Positions 52,101 through 63,490 of a stretch of 64,000 nt of DNA are shown here, piece by piece. The first letter of the stretch is position 1, and each line of letters opens with the position of its first letter. Origin of the DNA: Pampus argenteus (taxonomy: Eukaryota > Chordata > Actinopteri > Scombriformes > Stromateidae); contig CM072869.1 in NCBI GenBank assembly GCA_036937835.1, positions 9,336,001 through 9,400,000 of the forward strand. The letters run 5' to 3'. The notes under the pieces are model-generated. The model was not told the DNA's origin and ran no database searches. It saw nothing but the letters and a program-made list of their open reading frames with translations. Made by a program: the position numbers and the translations under genes.

Positions 52101-55084
52101 AAAGATTTAAAAAGGAGTCAGGTCAAGCTATTCATTCATGACAGTTCAACACACTATTTACCACATATTCAACACACTGTTTTCTCACATTGATAACTGT
52201 GTAAAAAAAATAACCTGCTTCCTAATAATATAAAGAGAAAAGTTTGAATCTCTATGCCAGTTACAATTCAAAATATTTTCTCCTTCTTTTTTTATCACTT
52301 TAACAACTGAAGACAACAAGCACCAGAGACCTTTCTCACTTACATGGAACTGCTGATCTGTTGAACTTGTTGTGGTGTTAATGCGAAGGCATAACATGCT
52401 TCCTGGAACCGTTGACTGTTGTCTGAGGCTACAAAAAAAGGAACCAGAAACGGAATATAGCTGTCAGATGGGAACCCTACACAAATCACTAGGTCCAAAT
52501 TGGCATCCACTCATAATGAACTTTTATAGAGCAGGAAGTGGTGGACTCACAGAGGCTGGTTGGCTTAATGAGCTCATCCAACATGTCGTAGAATGGCAGT
52601 CTCTGGAGCTTGACATCAGGGTGTACAGGATGCAGGGCGGAGGGGAGGTGAGGCAGACTGAGCTCATGCTTAGGCCCAAGTAAAGACACAGGCAACAGAG
52701 GCGATGGGGACCCGTGGCTGTCAAATCCCAGTTGTGCAAGGCCGGCAGGCAGGCTGGAGGCAGAATGAACACCAGGCAGGGCTAGGTCCACTGGCGAAAC
52801 CATTTTGGTTGGGAAGCGCCGTCTGTATAGCTCTTTGATCTTCATTTGTACTGCAGGACTACAACCAGCTTTAAGTAGGTGCAGAGCTTTGGTCAAAAGT
52901 TCGTGTTTGCGCCCGTGCTTATTCCGTCCTGCATATCCCAACAACACTTGGAGCTCTGAAACTCGAAGGCTCATTACCATTTGCTGATGAAAGATAAAGA
53001 GTGAAATTACACCCTGGACAAGACATTTTTTCCTTATACTGATGTAAATAAACACATTTTTAGACATATTACTAACACGTCTCTTGTTCATTTACACAGC
53101 CACTTTGAGATGACTTTAGAAGAAATAGCCCAAACTAAAGACAGCAGATTTTTTTTGATCCTATATGCTTTTCAACATTTTAATCCACAAATCACCACCA
53201 GAAGCTTCAAGTAATAATATACAATGTGGGCACAACATAATGGTAATAATCTTCTAATATAATATCTATACACAGAGACTTATTCTTCAGACAGTCAACG
53301 AGGTGTTAATTTAACTTTAGTATGTGATGTTGTACTCGACTGCATTACACTGTAAGGGTTTTTCATATCTAGGCTAGTTGTATAACTGCAACCCTAACCC
53401 TAACCCTAAGTAATCGATTGACAGAAAATTAATCTTCAACTATTCCATTAATTATTTCAGTCATGTTTCGAGCAAGAGCACCAAACATTTTCTGGTTCCA
53501 GCTTCTTAAACATGAATATATGCTGTTTTACTTCGACATAGATATCAATCAATTGCATATTTCCAGATTCTGGACTGTTGGTCGAACAAAACAAGACAAA
53601 TGAATGCATCACTGTGGGCTCTGAGAAATGATGAATGACATTTTTTCCCCACTATATTTAACTGTTCATAGACCAAGAAATTAATCGAGAAATCAAATGC
53701 CACAGGATCTTTTACTCTAAACAAAATTAAAATGTGTGTAATGCAGTCAAATAAGGCAACAACACAACCCTCATCAATAACCACTGAATCCACACCTTAA
53801 ATCTGTGACACTAAAGAAATAAAAGAAATTACATTTTCAACTCCAGAAAAATATTGTTTTTCTTACACGATCATTGCATTATGTTACACTATATTGTACA
53901 GTTGGTTGTGTTCTTATGTCCACCCTATTTACAGTAATCCTACTGTGTTTATAGATGCAACACAAACAAAACACTTCATGTTGGCATTAAAAAGACTATC
54001 TGCAATGAAGACTATATGCTCATGCTATTGACACAAATAAAAGTAATAATACATCTGTGTGGTAATCAAATAGCCCAATTAGCACTAAACCCTGCAACAG
54101 GTAAAGCTACAAACGTCCTGACAATACTTTTGACCTGCTGAGTAAAATGTGGTGGCACATACCACAAGATATAAATGGATTTTTTGATTATTATTAATAT
54201 TATTATTATTATTAATAGAACAACTGAACACATTTCGAAGCAAAAGTGTTAAATGAACATATGATTGTCTACAGCAGAAGAGTGTCAACAATGCAGATGA
54301 TCATTCAATGTTTAAAGAATGGAGCACATCATTAAAGAAAACGTTACACAGTCATATTGTGAGTGTTTTTCTGTCATGTTAGTTAAGTAATTACCAACAG
54401 TAGTAACGTTAAGATAGTAGAAGATGGAAGCAGACAACGTAGATTTAGCTTGAACAGCGTCTGACTGATGGTGATATAATTTGACTGAAACTAAACCTAG
54501 TAGTATATATATATTTACATTACCTCAAGTTTGAACATTATTCATCAAAAAAAAAACACTGCAGCTAACCAGACTTTAGACGGTGATCATATTCCTTTAT
54601 ATGGTCCATCATATGTAGTCAAAAATAACAGGTACTTATAACGTTAGCTTATCGGCGCTTGTCTTCCAGGGAATAGACAGAGCCCGTTTTTAAAAAGATA
54701 TCGCCGTATGTCCGGTGGACTACTGAAACTGTCAGTTGACTCATACGGTCATTTGGGGTTCAACATGCTGACATGAGGGTGGTTTTCATCTTTTCCTACA
54801 TGTGATATCCGGCCTTATCTGCAGGTGAGCCGCAAAAAACAGAAACGTCGGCGACAATAACAAAGCTAATGCTAGCGAGCTAGCCAGTCAGCTAACAGTC
54901 TGTCTGGGCTCCGCTGCTTTGCTTTTTTGGTTATTATATGCTTTAATAACAACACTCATCGGTGCTCTGCTGTCAAGAAATAATAGTGCTACGATTTGCA
55001 ATTCAACCCTAACTGTATGACGCGTCTATTTGTCAAAACTAACGTTGGGGCTAGCTTTACCTTCAGTTCCGCACTCTCCGCCAT
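47547..55084 (-). CDS. pias1: E3 SUMO-protein ligase PIAS1, 14 coding exons, 663 aa
   Basis: PIAS1 transfers SUMO from UBC9 to nuclear targets and restrains STAT1, p53 and other factors (family knowledge). Coding exons in transcription order: 55061-55084, 52551-52983, 52344-52428, 52050-52097, 51082-51172, 50839-50973, 50579-50684, 49975-50048, 49506-49666, 49011-49144, 48752-48929, 48507-48646, 48007-48044, 47547-47891. All junctions are GT-AG; lengths sum to 1992 nt in frame, giving 663 residues plus TAG (human is 651). Domain order: SAP about 11-45, PINIT about 130-300, SP-RING about 333-385, SUMO-interacting motif about 452-460, Ser/Ala-rich tail. It is identified as PIAS1 rather than PIAS2, 3 or 4 by close identity of the SAP exon to human PIAS1 and by the adjacent skor1. 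Whether it is the a or b teleost paralogue cannot be told. Confidence 0.97.
48269..48317. repeat. (TA)n microsatellite in pias1 intron 12
   Basis: About 24 TA units lie between exon 13 and exon 12 of pias1. Confidence 0.95.
49506..50048 (-). other. pias1: pias1 exons 8-9: SP-RING catalytic domain
   Basis: Exon 9 (49506-49666) carries the SIZ/PIAS RING. Zinc-binding and core residues are present: Cys342, Cys347, His349, Cys352, Cys370 and Cys373 in CRAMTCSHLQCFD and WVCPVCDKKAPYEHL, with Trp368 at the expected UBC9-contact position. The ligase module therefore looks catalytically intact. Exon 8 (49975-50048) encodes the lead-in helix ending SLLCP. Confidence 0.94.
50839..52428 (-). other. pias1: pias1 exons 3-6: PINIT domain
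   Basis: Exons 3-6 encode about residues 153-272. They include the FALTPQQVQQISSSM segment (with Tyr in place of the human Phe just before it), the Cys-containing FCLSETSCPQEDHFPPNLCV stretch, and the motif RPINIT at residues 244-249 that names the domain. PINIT helps substrate choice and nuclear retention in this family. Confidence 0.92.
52551..52983 (-). other. pias1: pias1 exon 2: SAP domain and linker
   Basis: This 433-nt exon encodes residues 9-152. The SAP DNA/scaffold-binding domain includes the LRVSELQVLLGYAGRNKHGR helix and the LXXLL-type LQVLL. It is followed by a Ser/Pro-rich linker and the conserved SLLGPKHEL and PFYDMLDELIKPTSL segments that open the PINIT domain. Intron 1 behind it (52984-55060) holds an old transposon copy. 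Confidence 0.93.
53385..53705. mobile_element. Old non-autonomous repeat with ATTAATCGA-type ends in pias1 intron 1
   Basis: The segment runs from TGCAACCCTAAC and TAATCGATTGACAG to AAATTAATCGAGAAATCAA. Between them are the typical CAAACATTTTCTGGTTCCAG and GGACTGTTGGTCGAACAAAA blocks of a repeat I recall as very common in percomorph genomes. It is non-coding and diverged. A second copy lies near 55,717-56,035. Confidence 0.6.
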
Positions 55085-55230
55085 CTTCTTACATTGGCTA
55101 CGCATGCGCAACAGCCATCCTCTAGGGACAGACGAGATTCAAAAGTATCTGTCGCTTCCTGATGCAGCCGGCAGGGGGCACTGCTGCAGCATTAAAAAAC
55201 TAAACAGTCTGCCAAGTATACATGGTATAC
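55085..55230 (-). promoter_or_regulatory. pias1: pias1 promoter with NRF1, CCAAT and YY1-like motifs
   Basis: An NRF1-like GCATGCGCA lies at 55102-55110 and an inverted CCAAT at 55093-55097. The start codon sits in AAGATGGCGG, a match to the YY1 core often found at the 5' end of housekeeping genes. There is no TATA box. The true start site is not determined. Confidence 0.5.
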
Positions 55231-55260
55231 TTATAACATGGTATGTAAAAACACAATAAA

Positions 55261-56339
55261 TGTGTCTTGGCGTTTGCTCCCACGAACACAGCATAGGAGA
55301 ATAAAAAAAATGAACAAAAGTAATGTTAAGTAAAAGTAAGTAATAATAATAATTAAATAATACAATTAAATATAAAAAAGAAATATATTAATAGTAGTAG
55401 TAGAATAATAGTAGTTTTGAAACGGGGTATAAAACTTGAAATTAAATATCGACTTACATAGGTAATATAGACTGTACTTGGTGACAAGTGCAATAAATAA
55501 TTAAATTATGTAATAGTGAAATATATAAAAGTGGCCAGTGCATCGATTAAAAGAGAGATGTGAGATGTAAAGTTCAGGTTGCTAACAACTGTAGCATACT
55601 GCAGACATACCACTACAGTTACATTACAGTTGTCTAGAGGATTTAATTTCGCTAAAAAAAATAACGTTTATAATGATTATAATAATGTTTCTTTCTTTTT
55701 TACTGATATTTTATCGAGGGCTGAAATAATAGGCTTGTCGATTAAACAGTTAGTCAATTACCAATATTGATTGCTTGTTTAAGTCATTTAAGCACAAATG
55801 GCAAACATTTTGTTCAAGTTTCTGAAAAAGGATAAAGAATAACTGATTATCTCTGCAAATTGAAAATTGCAAAATATATCTTCATTCTTATCCATCTAAA
55901 ATGCAAATTGAAAATATCTCCTTTGGCTCTGTTTGTCGTGGACTATTTTCCACTCCTGATATTCTATTGTCTAAACAATAACCGATCAATCAAGCAAATA
56001 TACGTCTAATTAATCAACAATGAAAATTACTTCCAATTTTAGACCTTACAACTTAGATTACTGTGTTTTTATGTGTATACAGTGTCGTCTAATCCAAATA
56101 GTGGCTTTTAACCTATAACATACAACAAGTAGTCCAACACACACAAAGGAAAGTTACACTCACATGAATTCAAAAGCAGAGAAATAAAATATGTATTGCT
56201 CGCCAAAGATAATAGATGTGAGTCATGATCATATTTTGCTGTTGGACCAGCTCCACAGAAAATAACTTGTTCTGAGGAAAACAACTGTTGACCAATCCCA
56301 CATTAAGAGCAAGAATCCACATTTCTTTTAATAAAATGA
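55261..56339. other. skor1-pias1 intergenic spacer
   Basis: AT-rich, with (TAA)n and poly-A runs around 55,330-55,400 and the repeat copy above. I see no gene here. Confidence 0.7.
55717..56035. mobile_element. Diverged second copy of the ATTAATCGA-type repeat between skor1 and pias1
   Basis: It begins GAGGGCTGAAATAATAGGC with GTCGATTAAACAG, contains CAAACATTTTGTTCAAG, and ends near GTCTAATTAATCAACAATG, in the same orientation and order as the copy at 53,385. The interior is heavily mutated. Confidence 0.45.
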
Positions 56340-56345
56340 TTTATT
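56340..56345 (-). terminator. skor1: Probable poly(A) signal AATAAA of skor1
   Basis: TTTATT on the plus strand, 655 nt beyond the TGA, gives AATAAA on the coding strand. It ends a 3' UTR of about 0.65 kb and leaves about 1.2 kb to the pias1 start. Confidence 0.5.
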
Positions 56346-56999
56346 CATTAGCGATGAAAACAAATATTACATGAACAAATATGCTACTCTTAATAGAATA
56401 TGTGCTATACAGGATCGCAGGTCTACTAATTTAGCCTACTGACTTCTGTGTCTGTTAAAGTCTTCAAAAACAAATAGGCATTGGTTTGATCGCTACAAAT
56501 AATTATATCGTGGGCCTATTTCAATGCACAGGCTTTTTGTGGTTAATCCCATCACTCGTGTAAAGTGCATAATATCCAAAGTTATATAAGCTACTGGCCT
56601 GCAAAGAAGAACACAGCAAAAGTAGTAGGGCTAATTCACAATACTGAGATGATAAGGAGCAATGAATTGGCTAGTCAAAGCTGCTATTGACAACAGAAAA
56701 ACCGAAATAACAACCTCTAACTATTACAAGATACATACATTGTCATTGCACTTTGCCACAAATAATAAATAAATATCAATGGTTTCATTTCAGTAAAACA
56801 AACTTCACCGTATGCAAGATGTATACATAAATGCTGAGGAGTAGAGATAGGCTACACATTTTCTTTCTTTTTTTTTAAATATTACAAGTAAATACAAGTG
56901 TCTATATTCAGCTGATTCCCTTAAAGCCTCCCTGGAGGGTTTTAGGGTCATCGGACAGAAGCTGCAGATGTGTCCTTTAGAAATGTGAAGCAGTCTGAT

Positions 57000-59900
57000 T
57001 CATGGTGGCAGCAGAGGAGATTTGAAGGAGCAGGATCCGGTGCAGTGGCGAGGAGTTAACATCTTACACGAAAAATGGTGTAAAGCGTCGTGAGCTTCTA
57101 TGAAGAAGGAGATAAAACAATCAACAGTGTACGTGCATGTGTATCGAGAATTATATATAAGACATAGATGTTACATAAAGTGTGTATGCAAGAGAAATAT
57201 GATAACCAAGACATAAAGATGGCCAATAATTTATTTATATCGTGGAAAGAAATGTAATGTTTCTTTGTCATTTTCGCTTAAGTAAGTAATATGTGGAAAT
57301 TATTTAAATGAAATGAATATATTGATCACAAATACATAAAGGAGAAAACAATCTGGCTCCATTCTGCGCACCAAAACAGTAAACGGCATCCTAGAGAAAC
57401 TCAGACAAACCCACCATTCACAGTACACACTGAGCAAAGGTTGTCATCAATCAATAGTCGATAAATGAGACAGCAGACAGACAGTGAATCTGTAAATCCA
57501 CGACAGAAACTGACCCCTACATCCACTCTCCCTCTGCCCCATTGCTTTATTTTTCTCACCTCTGACGATGTGAAGCTGCTGAACCATCTCCTCCCTGTAG
57601 GAAAGTTCCCTTTTCATTTGATCTTGAAAATTGTCTGAGGAACAAATAGTAGAAACTCAGTTTTATAATCAGAAAGCCCGTTTTAGCTTTAAGACACTGA
57701 GAATAGTCAGCATTTTTATACGTTTGTAGTTTTGACTTTCAGTCCAGTGTCAGTCTAAGAAATAATATAAAAGGTATTTAGCATATAATACAAGATAAAA
57801 TGGGATTAGATGGAAGAAGTCTTCCCATTAAAGTGTTGCTTTTAGGAGTTGTATTGCGTTCATAACACTTCATTGAATTTAACGGGTGGGTTCGCAGATT
57901 TGTCAGCCGCTAGAGGTCGCTGTTGTCAAAGCAAAGCGACAAACGAGTACAAGTCATGGTGTGCAAATATTTACCTTATGTTTTATAGTTAAGATTAGAA
58001 ATTAACATTTGAGAAAATAATTAAAAGCAAATTATTTCTACTTATTATAAAACTTAATCTAAATCCTAATTTAAATTAGGATCAATTCACTATCTTTTTT
58101 TATTTAAATAAAACTAAATTTAAAAAAAATAGGTCTAAATGGGTCCTTTGGTCTGTTCAGACATTTTATTGTTGTAATTGATGCTGTAATTTGAATTCTT
58201 TGGGAAATATTTTAATTATATTTTAAATCACAAAACTCATTGATATTTCGTCTCAAATGGAATTAAAAAAAAGTTGAATCATTAGTATCAACTGTCTAAT
58301 GTTAGAAATAAAATGTTGTGTCATTAGTTTATTTTTTGTGTAAATCAAACCAAGAACAGTTTATTCAAATACTATATGCGCAATAAAATAATGTCTTTAT
58401 GAATTCAAATACCAAGTCCTCCGAGTCCAAGTCCAATCAATGGGAACTTATATTTATTAGAAAGAAAGAAAGAACTAATGTGACAATAGGATTTCAAAAT
58501 ACAACTTTTAAAAAAATTAAACTGTCAGTATTGAGATGTGCATACAAAGTAAATTTGCAATCAAATCATTGTTATATATTCCTACAGTACTGTTGATGTA
58601 TGATTATGCTTATTTACACCCCAAACTCCAAAACTGGATGACATGCTGCTCTTCATTAATGTAACTATTTTCATATATAGTTTTTAATTACCTTTTCACT
58701 ACATGACAGACACCCTTGTTTTTCATTTCAATTTTCTCAGATTTTACACTATTACTAAATGAACATTTACCAATTTAAAATCACTAGTAGGATATGCTTT
58801 TTTATTTTTGTACCACTTAGTTCTGTTCTTATAGTTCTGTAAACAGAAAGCTTTCTAGCAAAGAAGAGCATGAACATAGATGAGCTTTTAAACAACTATA
58901 TTTTGAGAAAAGGTGGAGGCTGTCCAGGAGTTATCGGCAACTAAAAATACTGCAGCTGTGTGAATGTGAGTGACGTTTTGTCCTGCAATTCACATAATGC
59001 ATCTGCTGGGCATGGATACAGTTTCATAGTCAGATTTACTCGAATTACTCAGTTTAGAGTAGCAGTATGGGGTTTTTCTGGCCATATGAATACTGTAGAT
59101 GCAGTAAAACTAATTAGTTCTAATTTACTTTTCTTCTTTCCTTTAGCTTTATCAAAACTGTTTCTATTATATTATCTATACTAAGTGTTTCTGTAAATGA
59201 AATTGAGCTCCAAAAAATAAATAAATAAGTAAATAAAAAAAAGAGTGCAATTCACCTTGATGTCCTACAGAAAACCAATTTCTAGAAAATGTTTTATTGG
59301 GGGTTTTTGGACAGAAGGTTAAAAACATAATCCTCCCAAATCAGTGTTAAAAGGGGTTTTTGGAAAACACCTCTTCCCAGGGGAGCGTGTCCCTGAACCA
59401 CTTAGCATGTTTTTTGGTACCTTTTAGCAGATCTTTGCTCCGGAGAAAGAGCACGCTGTGTGCCACTATTCAGATGGATTTAGTCATGACATGGCAAGGG
59501 TTATGTTTTGGCCCGAATCAAAAATAGAAGAGCAACACTTAACATGCACCAGAAAGACTTCTGAGTCTCTGTCTATAAAACCACTGCTATGGTCATTAAA
59601 GCACTATGGCACAATCTGGCTTACCTTTTAAATTCTGAAATTCACGTTCCAGCTTTTTCCTCAACTCAACTTGCTCTAACAGTTGCTTCTGTAGTTCATC
59701 TAAAAAAAAAGCAGACAAAATAGAAAATGTTTCAGGCAGAAAAAAAAGAACAGGCTGTGTATCAGGTTCTTTCTAGGACAGTTTTTAATGACAGTAATCA
59801 TCATCATTTACACTAAAAAACCCAGAGCAGGTTCTCCTGGACCTGCTAAAGAAAGAAAGAAAAAAGTATCCCTTATATTGTTTGAGGGGCCAAATCCCAA

Positions 59901-60466
59901 ATGACCTGCCTCAAGGATAAAAAAAAAAAAAGTATAATGTTGTTTTGATTAAATTTAGTAAGAAATTGTTTTAACTTTTGCAAGTGAACTTGATTAAAAG
60001 TTGCTCCTATTCAGGAATATGGTGACCTTTGCAGGGTTTTGGCACCAAGGCCTTAACAAGTTCACCAGGATGAGTGAAGTGAAGAATCTGTGCAAGCAAT
60101 GAGTTTGGTTTGTAAAATAAAAAATAGCCAATATGACAACGATAAACCTACTTGTTTATTGTCATTCCTTTATATATACTTTATATATATATTAAAGAAA
60201 AGAAAAGAAATCGAAATGAATGAAATAAAACTGGTGTAATGTAAATAAAATGTGGATTCTTAAAGTCTAATTGTAGCCTTGTGGATAATTATATAATAAT
60301 GATAATAATAATAATAATAATGTTCAAATACCCCCAGCCTGCTTGTTACCTGTGAGTCATGATATCCAACAGTTATACCGTCTTACCTTTTGCCAGAGTC
60401 TGTATGCCTCTTTGTGTTGGCTGAGCTCTGGCTGGCGCGTCGTCGCCTGAAAACATGAATACACAG

Positions 60467-60503
<37 letters not shown>

Positions 60504-62968
60504 TTTTTATTTCACCATCTGCAAAAAGAGAGTCCCATGTGCCCTAAAAAGAGTCTGGAGAATTACAGGCTAACATTATGAGTCTAGTTGGCTGACCTCG
60601 GAGTAACTCACCCTCATCCGGCTCTCGCTGGTTTTCATCGCTGCTTTGTTCATTAAAAGATTTCGTTTCGATCTCCTCCACAGTGGAAGACGGCTCTTCT
60701 TTACTCGCACTCTCATCTTAAGGGGAAATAAATCGATGTAAATTTTTCGATTTTGCTTTTACATCGAATTTTTTTTTTTTTTTAACAAAAACCAAAAGAA
60801 AAAATAAAATCTCTAACCATGTGCTGTAAGTACTCCAGTCTGGTAATTCGCAGGTCTGAATTGATACGGACTGCTCCTTTGTTGCAGCTCACTCCTCTCC
60901 GGTGTGTACACCTAAAGAAGAAAGAATCACCACTTCTTTGAGCTTTGTCAAATGACAGGAGGTTGGATGAAATAATTACAATGAAGCAAGAATAATAACT
61001 AAAAAATTAAAAGTAGTTGAAGTGTGTAATTTTTTTATTTATAGAACTGATCTTTTTCTAAATGATTTGGACATGCTGTCTTGACATATACGACATTTCC
61101 CCACAAGGACACAAATATATATATATATATATGTGCATAGAAAACACACACAGGACAAGAAAAAGAACCCCATTTGCAGAAAACTTTTTTGTGCAAATAC
61201 TACAGCTTATATTGACGCCAGTGTTTCTCAGTTAGGAGTCACTCACTTCAGTGAAAGACGCAGCTATGTGGGTCTCTGATAAGTGCTTGCTCTGCAGTTC
61301 TCTTTCAGATGACTGGGCCACGTGTAGGCTCATTTTCTGGGAGTCAACCAGACTGGTCTCCTGCACCCCCTTGGAGTCTGAATCATTTGGTGAAACACTG
61401 TGAGCCAAGCCGGGAGGAGTCCGAGGACACACCGAGGACAGAGGCCGGGAGTCCTCGTCCTCTGGTGTTTTATTTGTCTCTACGTCCACGTCCGGCTCGC
61501 CCTCGCTGTCCACGCAGGGGGACATGGACCGGTAGCTTGAGCTCTCACTTAAAAAATCGGGCGATAAATAGCCGGTGCGACACCCGTTGTAAGTGCCCCT
61601 GTTGCCGTACAGCTTGGCGATACACTCGGCATCTTTGATCACGGGTCTGAAAGCGGAGACGTAGCTGATTTTCCGGGGCACCAGGGTCACCGCATCCAGC
61701 GGCCTCGCCTCGTCCCCTGACTTGTCGTCTTCGTTACGCGTGGACTGGGTGCTGGAGCATCGGTCGTTATCAACCACGCTGTCTTTTGAGGTGTTGGTGC
61801 TACGGTCACTGTGCTCGGAAATGTCCATGTCAGTCTGTCTAGACGGGCACAGCAGCTCTGTTGGGGGTTTGTGCTGAGTCTGAGGGTACGGAGGCATGGG
61901 CAGCGCGCCCGCCGCGGGCCAGAACATGGGGAAGGAGTGATAGGCGCTGTCCTTGGTACCAGGCCAGAGGACACCTGGGAGGCCGGCTTTGTTTTGCTCT
62001 CCCAATATACTGTCTTCTTTCTTCTGGCACAGACCAAAAGCTGGGAACCCGTACGGATGAGGGAAGAGCGGCGGTGGGATCTTCTGCAGCATCCCAAAGC
62101 CTTTGCTGGGCACAGGTATGACTGGGTAGCTACGCGTGCTCGCCATGGCGCCCCGGTTGTCCTCGCAGCTGAGGATTTTTGGAGGTATATCGGGTGAGTC
62201 TCGAGGATGGTTTGGTCCATGTGATTTTAACGAAGAACTGGACTCTGACCCACATCCAGGCAACGTCCTCTTGCGACTGCCCCCGTTGAACATGGCCTTC
62301 ACATCTTCCCAGGCGTGTAACACGTCTGTCTGGCTCCCTTTATCTGTTAGTTTAAGGTGCCGCCTCCAGGAATTAAAATTTGCCGCATCTGGCTGTGTGT
62401 ACTTGGACTCCGGCGTGCGATGCGAATGAAATATGAATTTATTTGGAGAAAAATACATGTTGCAATAGGAGCACTTGATGCACTTGGCCCTGGAGCTGTT
62501 GTATCTGGCCGGGATGAAGCTGCCTCGACTCCCCCAGGCGCATTCGTGGGACACATCGAAAGCAAAATTTTCTGGAAGTTTTGGAGGCGAGTGAGCTCCT
62601 AGAAATGACTTACAAAGTCTCTCGGCCTCGCGTTTGGTGATCATCCCGCAGCGCCTGGAGGAAATCGGCATCGCTCCGGCTCTCCGCAGGATCTCCAGCT
62701 GGACAGGCGTGCACTGGACGCAGGTGATCCCAAGCGCCACACGCCGGTTATGTATCTCGTTATAGCTGTAATGCTTCAACAGGGTGTTAGATATCTGTGC
62801 AAGGCAAAGTCTCTCCTGGCCATCTATCACCAAAGACACGATGGGTATTCCGTACAGAACCGTCTCTCCGACCTGGTTGGGTTTCAGGCCGGTGGTGCTC
62901 GGGTAGGAAAGTTCTTGTTTGGAGCTTGGCGAGGAGCTGGAGTCTCGCCCCGCAGGTATGGAGTCCAT
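57000..62968 (-). CDS. skor1: SKI family transcriptional corepressor 1 (Lbxcor1/Fussel-15), 8 exons with 7 noncoding-interrupted coding exons, 742 aa
   Basis: SKOR1 is a nuclear corepressor that binds LBX1 and Smads and recruits histone deacetylase in dorsal spinal cord interneurons (family knowledge). Coding exons: 61247-62968, 60818-60911, 60612-60716, 60387-60446, 59625-59699, 57560-57634, 57000-57097; all GT-AG and in frame, 2229 nt, 742 residues plus TGA. A noncoding exon 1 is inferred near 63491. The start is the ATG of MDSIPAG, just after a splice acceptor at 62985-62986. Domains: Ski/Sno/Dac homology about 31-135, SAND-like domain about 140-240, a long disordered region, then C-terminal coiled coil. 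It is shorter than human (about 965 aa) mainly because Gly/Ala/Pro-rich tracts are absent. A 22-residue coiled-coil exon known from mammalian SKOR1 was not found. Which teleost paralogue it is cannot be told. Confidence 0.95.
57635..59624 (-). other. skor1: skor1 intron 6
   Basis: A 2-kb AT-rich intron. The part at about 59,280-59,560 is less AT-rich and free of simple repeats and could be a conserved element; otherwise nothing is recognised. Confidence 0.6.
60291..60321. repeat. (AAT)n microsatellite in skor1 intron 5
   Basis: A run of AAT/ATA triplets lies between exon 6 and exon 5. Confidence 0.85.
60471..60500. repeat. (TA)n microsatellite in skor1 intron 4
   Basis: Fifteen TA units lie just 3' (plus-strand sense) of exon 5 at 60387-60446, close to its acceptor. 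Confidence 0.95.
61247..62968 (-). other. skor1: skor1 exon 2: Ski/Sno/Dac and SAND-like domains
   Basis: This single large exon encodes residues 1-574. Signature blocks include NQVGETVLYGIPIVSLVIDG, the Cys/His-rich RAKCIKCSYCNMYF...FHSHRTP (Cys163, Cys166, His181, His183), FNSWRRHLKL, and the SKOR-specific RSYPVIPVPSKGFG, LFPHPYGFP, ISYVSAFRPVIKD and GYLSPDFLSE motifs. The exon ends SFTE at a clean GAA|GTGAGT donor. Confidence 0.95.
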
Positions 62969-63490
62969 CCTTGGAGGCCTGAAGCTGCGGAGACACATTT
63001 GACATGAAGATGTGTGACTTTCTTGTCAAAGTAATAACAGGCTCGTGTGCAGCTTTATAATCAGTCTTTAATAAAAAATATCAGTTCATTATTTTAAAGT
63101 AGTTTACTCTGCTGAATATAGAACCAGCAGAAAGGACCATTACCGCTGTGTATTCCTAATAAAGTTGCCTGAATGTGATTTTTATTTTAGTTTTAAAGAC
63201 TAATCCTTAAGAATAAAAACTAACAGTCATTAAGCAATATTGTTATAACGTCTAATAATATGTTTTATGCAGAAAACAAGGTAAAAATGTTTTACTGAGC
63301 GTGCTAATTCAGCCTCGTGTACAGTTAACAGCTGTCTGCAGGTTTACTTATATATCTATATCTCGTTAATCCTCTTTTTATCTCAACAAAGAAGTTGTAA
63401 TAGATAGATTGAAGTCACGACACTTTAAAATCTAAAGTTAAAGCGAGGACTGTATCTTACCTAGTGTCGAAATCACTTTTCAAAACTCAC

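Larger units (their letters stand above)
57000..60911 (-). other. skor1: skor1 exons 3-8: C-terminal coiled coil
   Basis: Exons 3-5 (60818-60911, 60612-60716, 60387-60446) encode an acidic, poorly conserved linker. Exons 6 and 7 (59625-59699, 57560-57634) are each 75 nt, phase 1, and encode 25-residue coiled-coil units DELQKQLLEQVELRKKLERE... and DNFQDQMKRELSYREEMVQQ.... The last exon (57000-57097) begins EAHDALHHFSCKMLTPRHCT and ends at TGA. These units correspond to the end of mammalian SKOR1. Confidence 0.9.

Noticed and set aside
61309..62429. Several ORFs on the plus strand and in other frames over the large skor1 exon
   Set aside because: Shadow frames of the GC-rich skor1 coding exon; no independent evidence.
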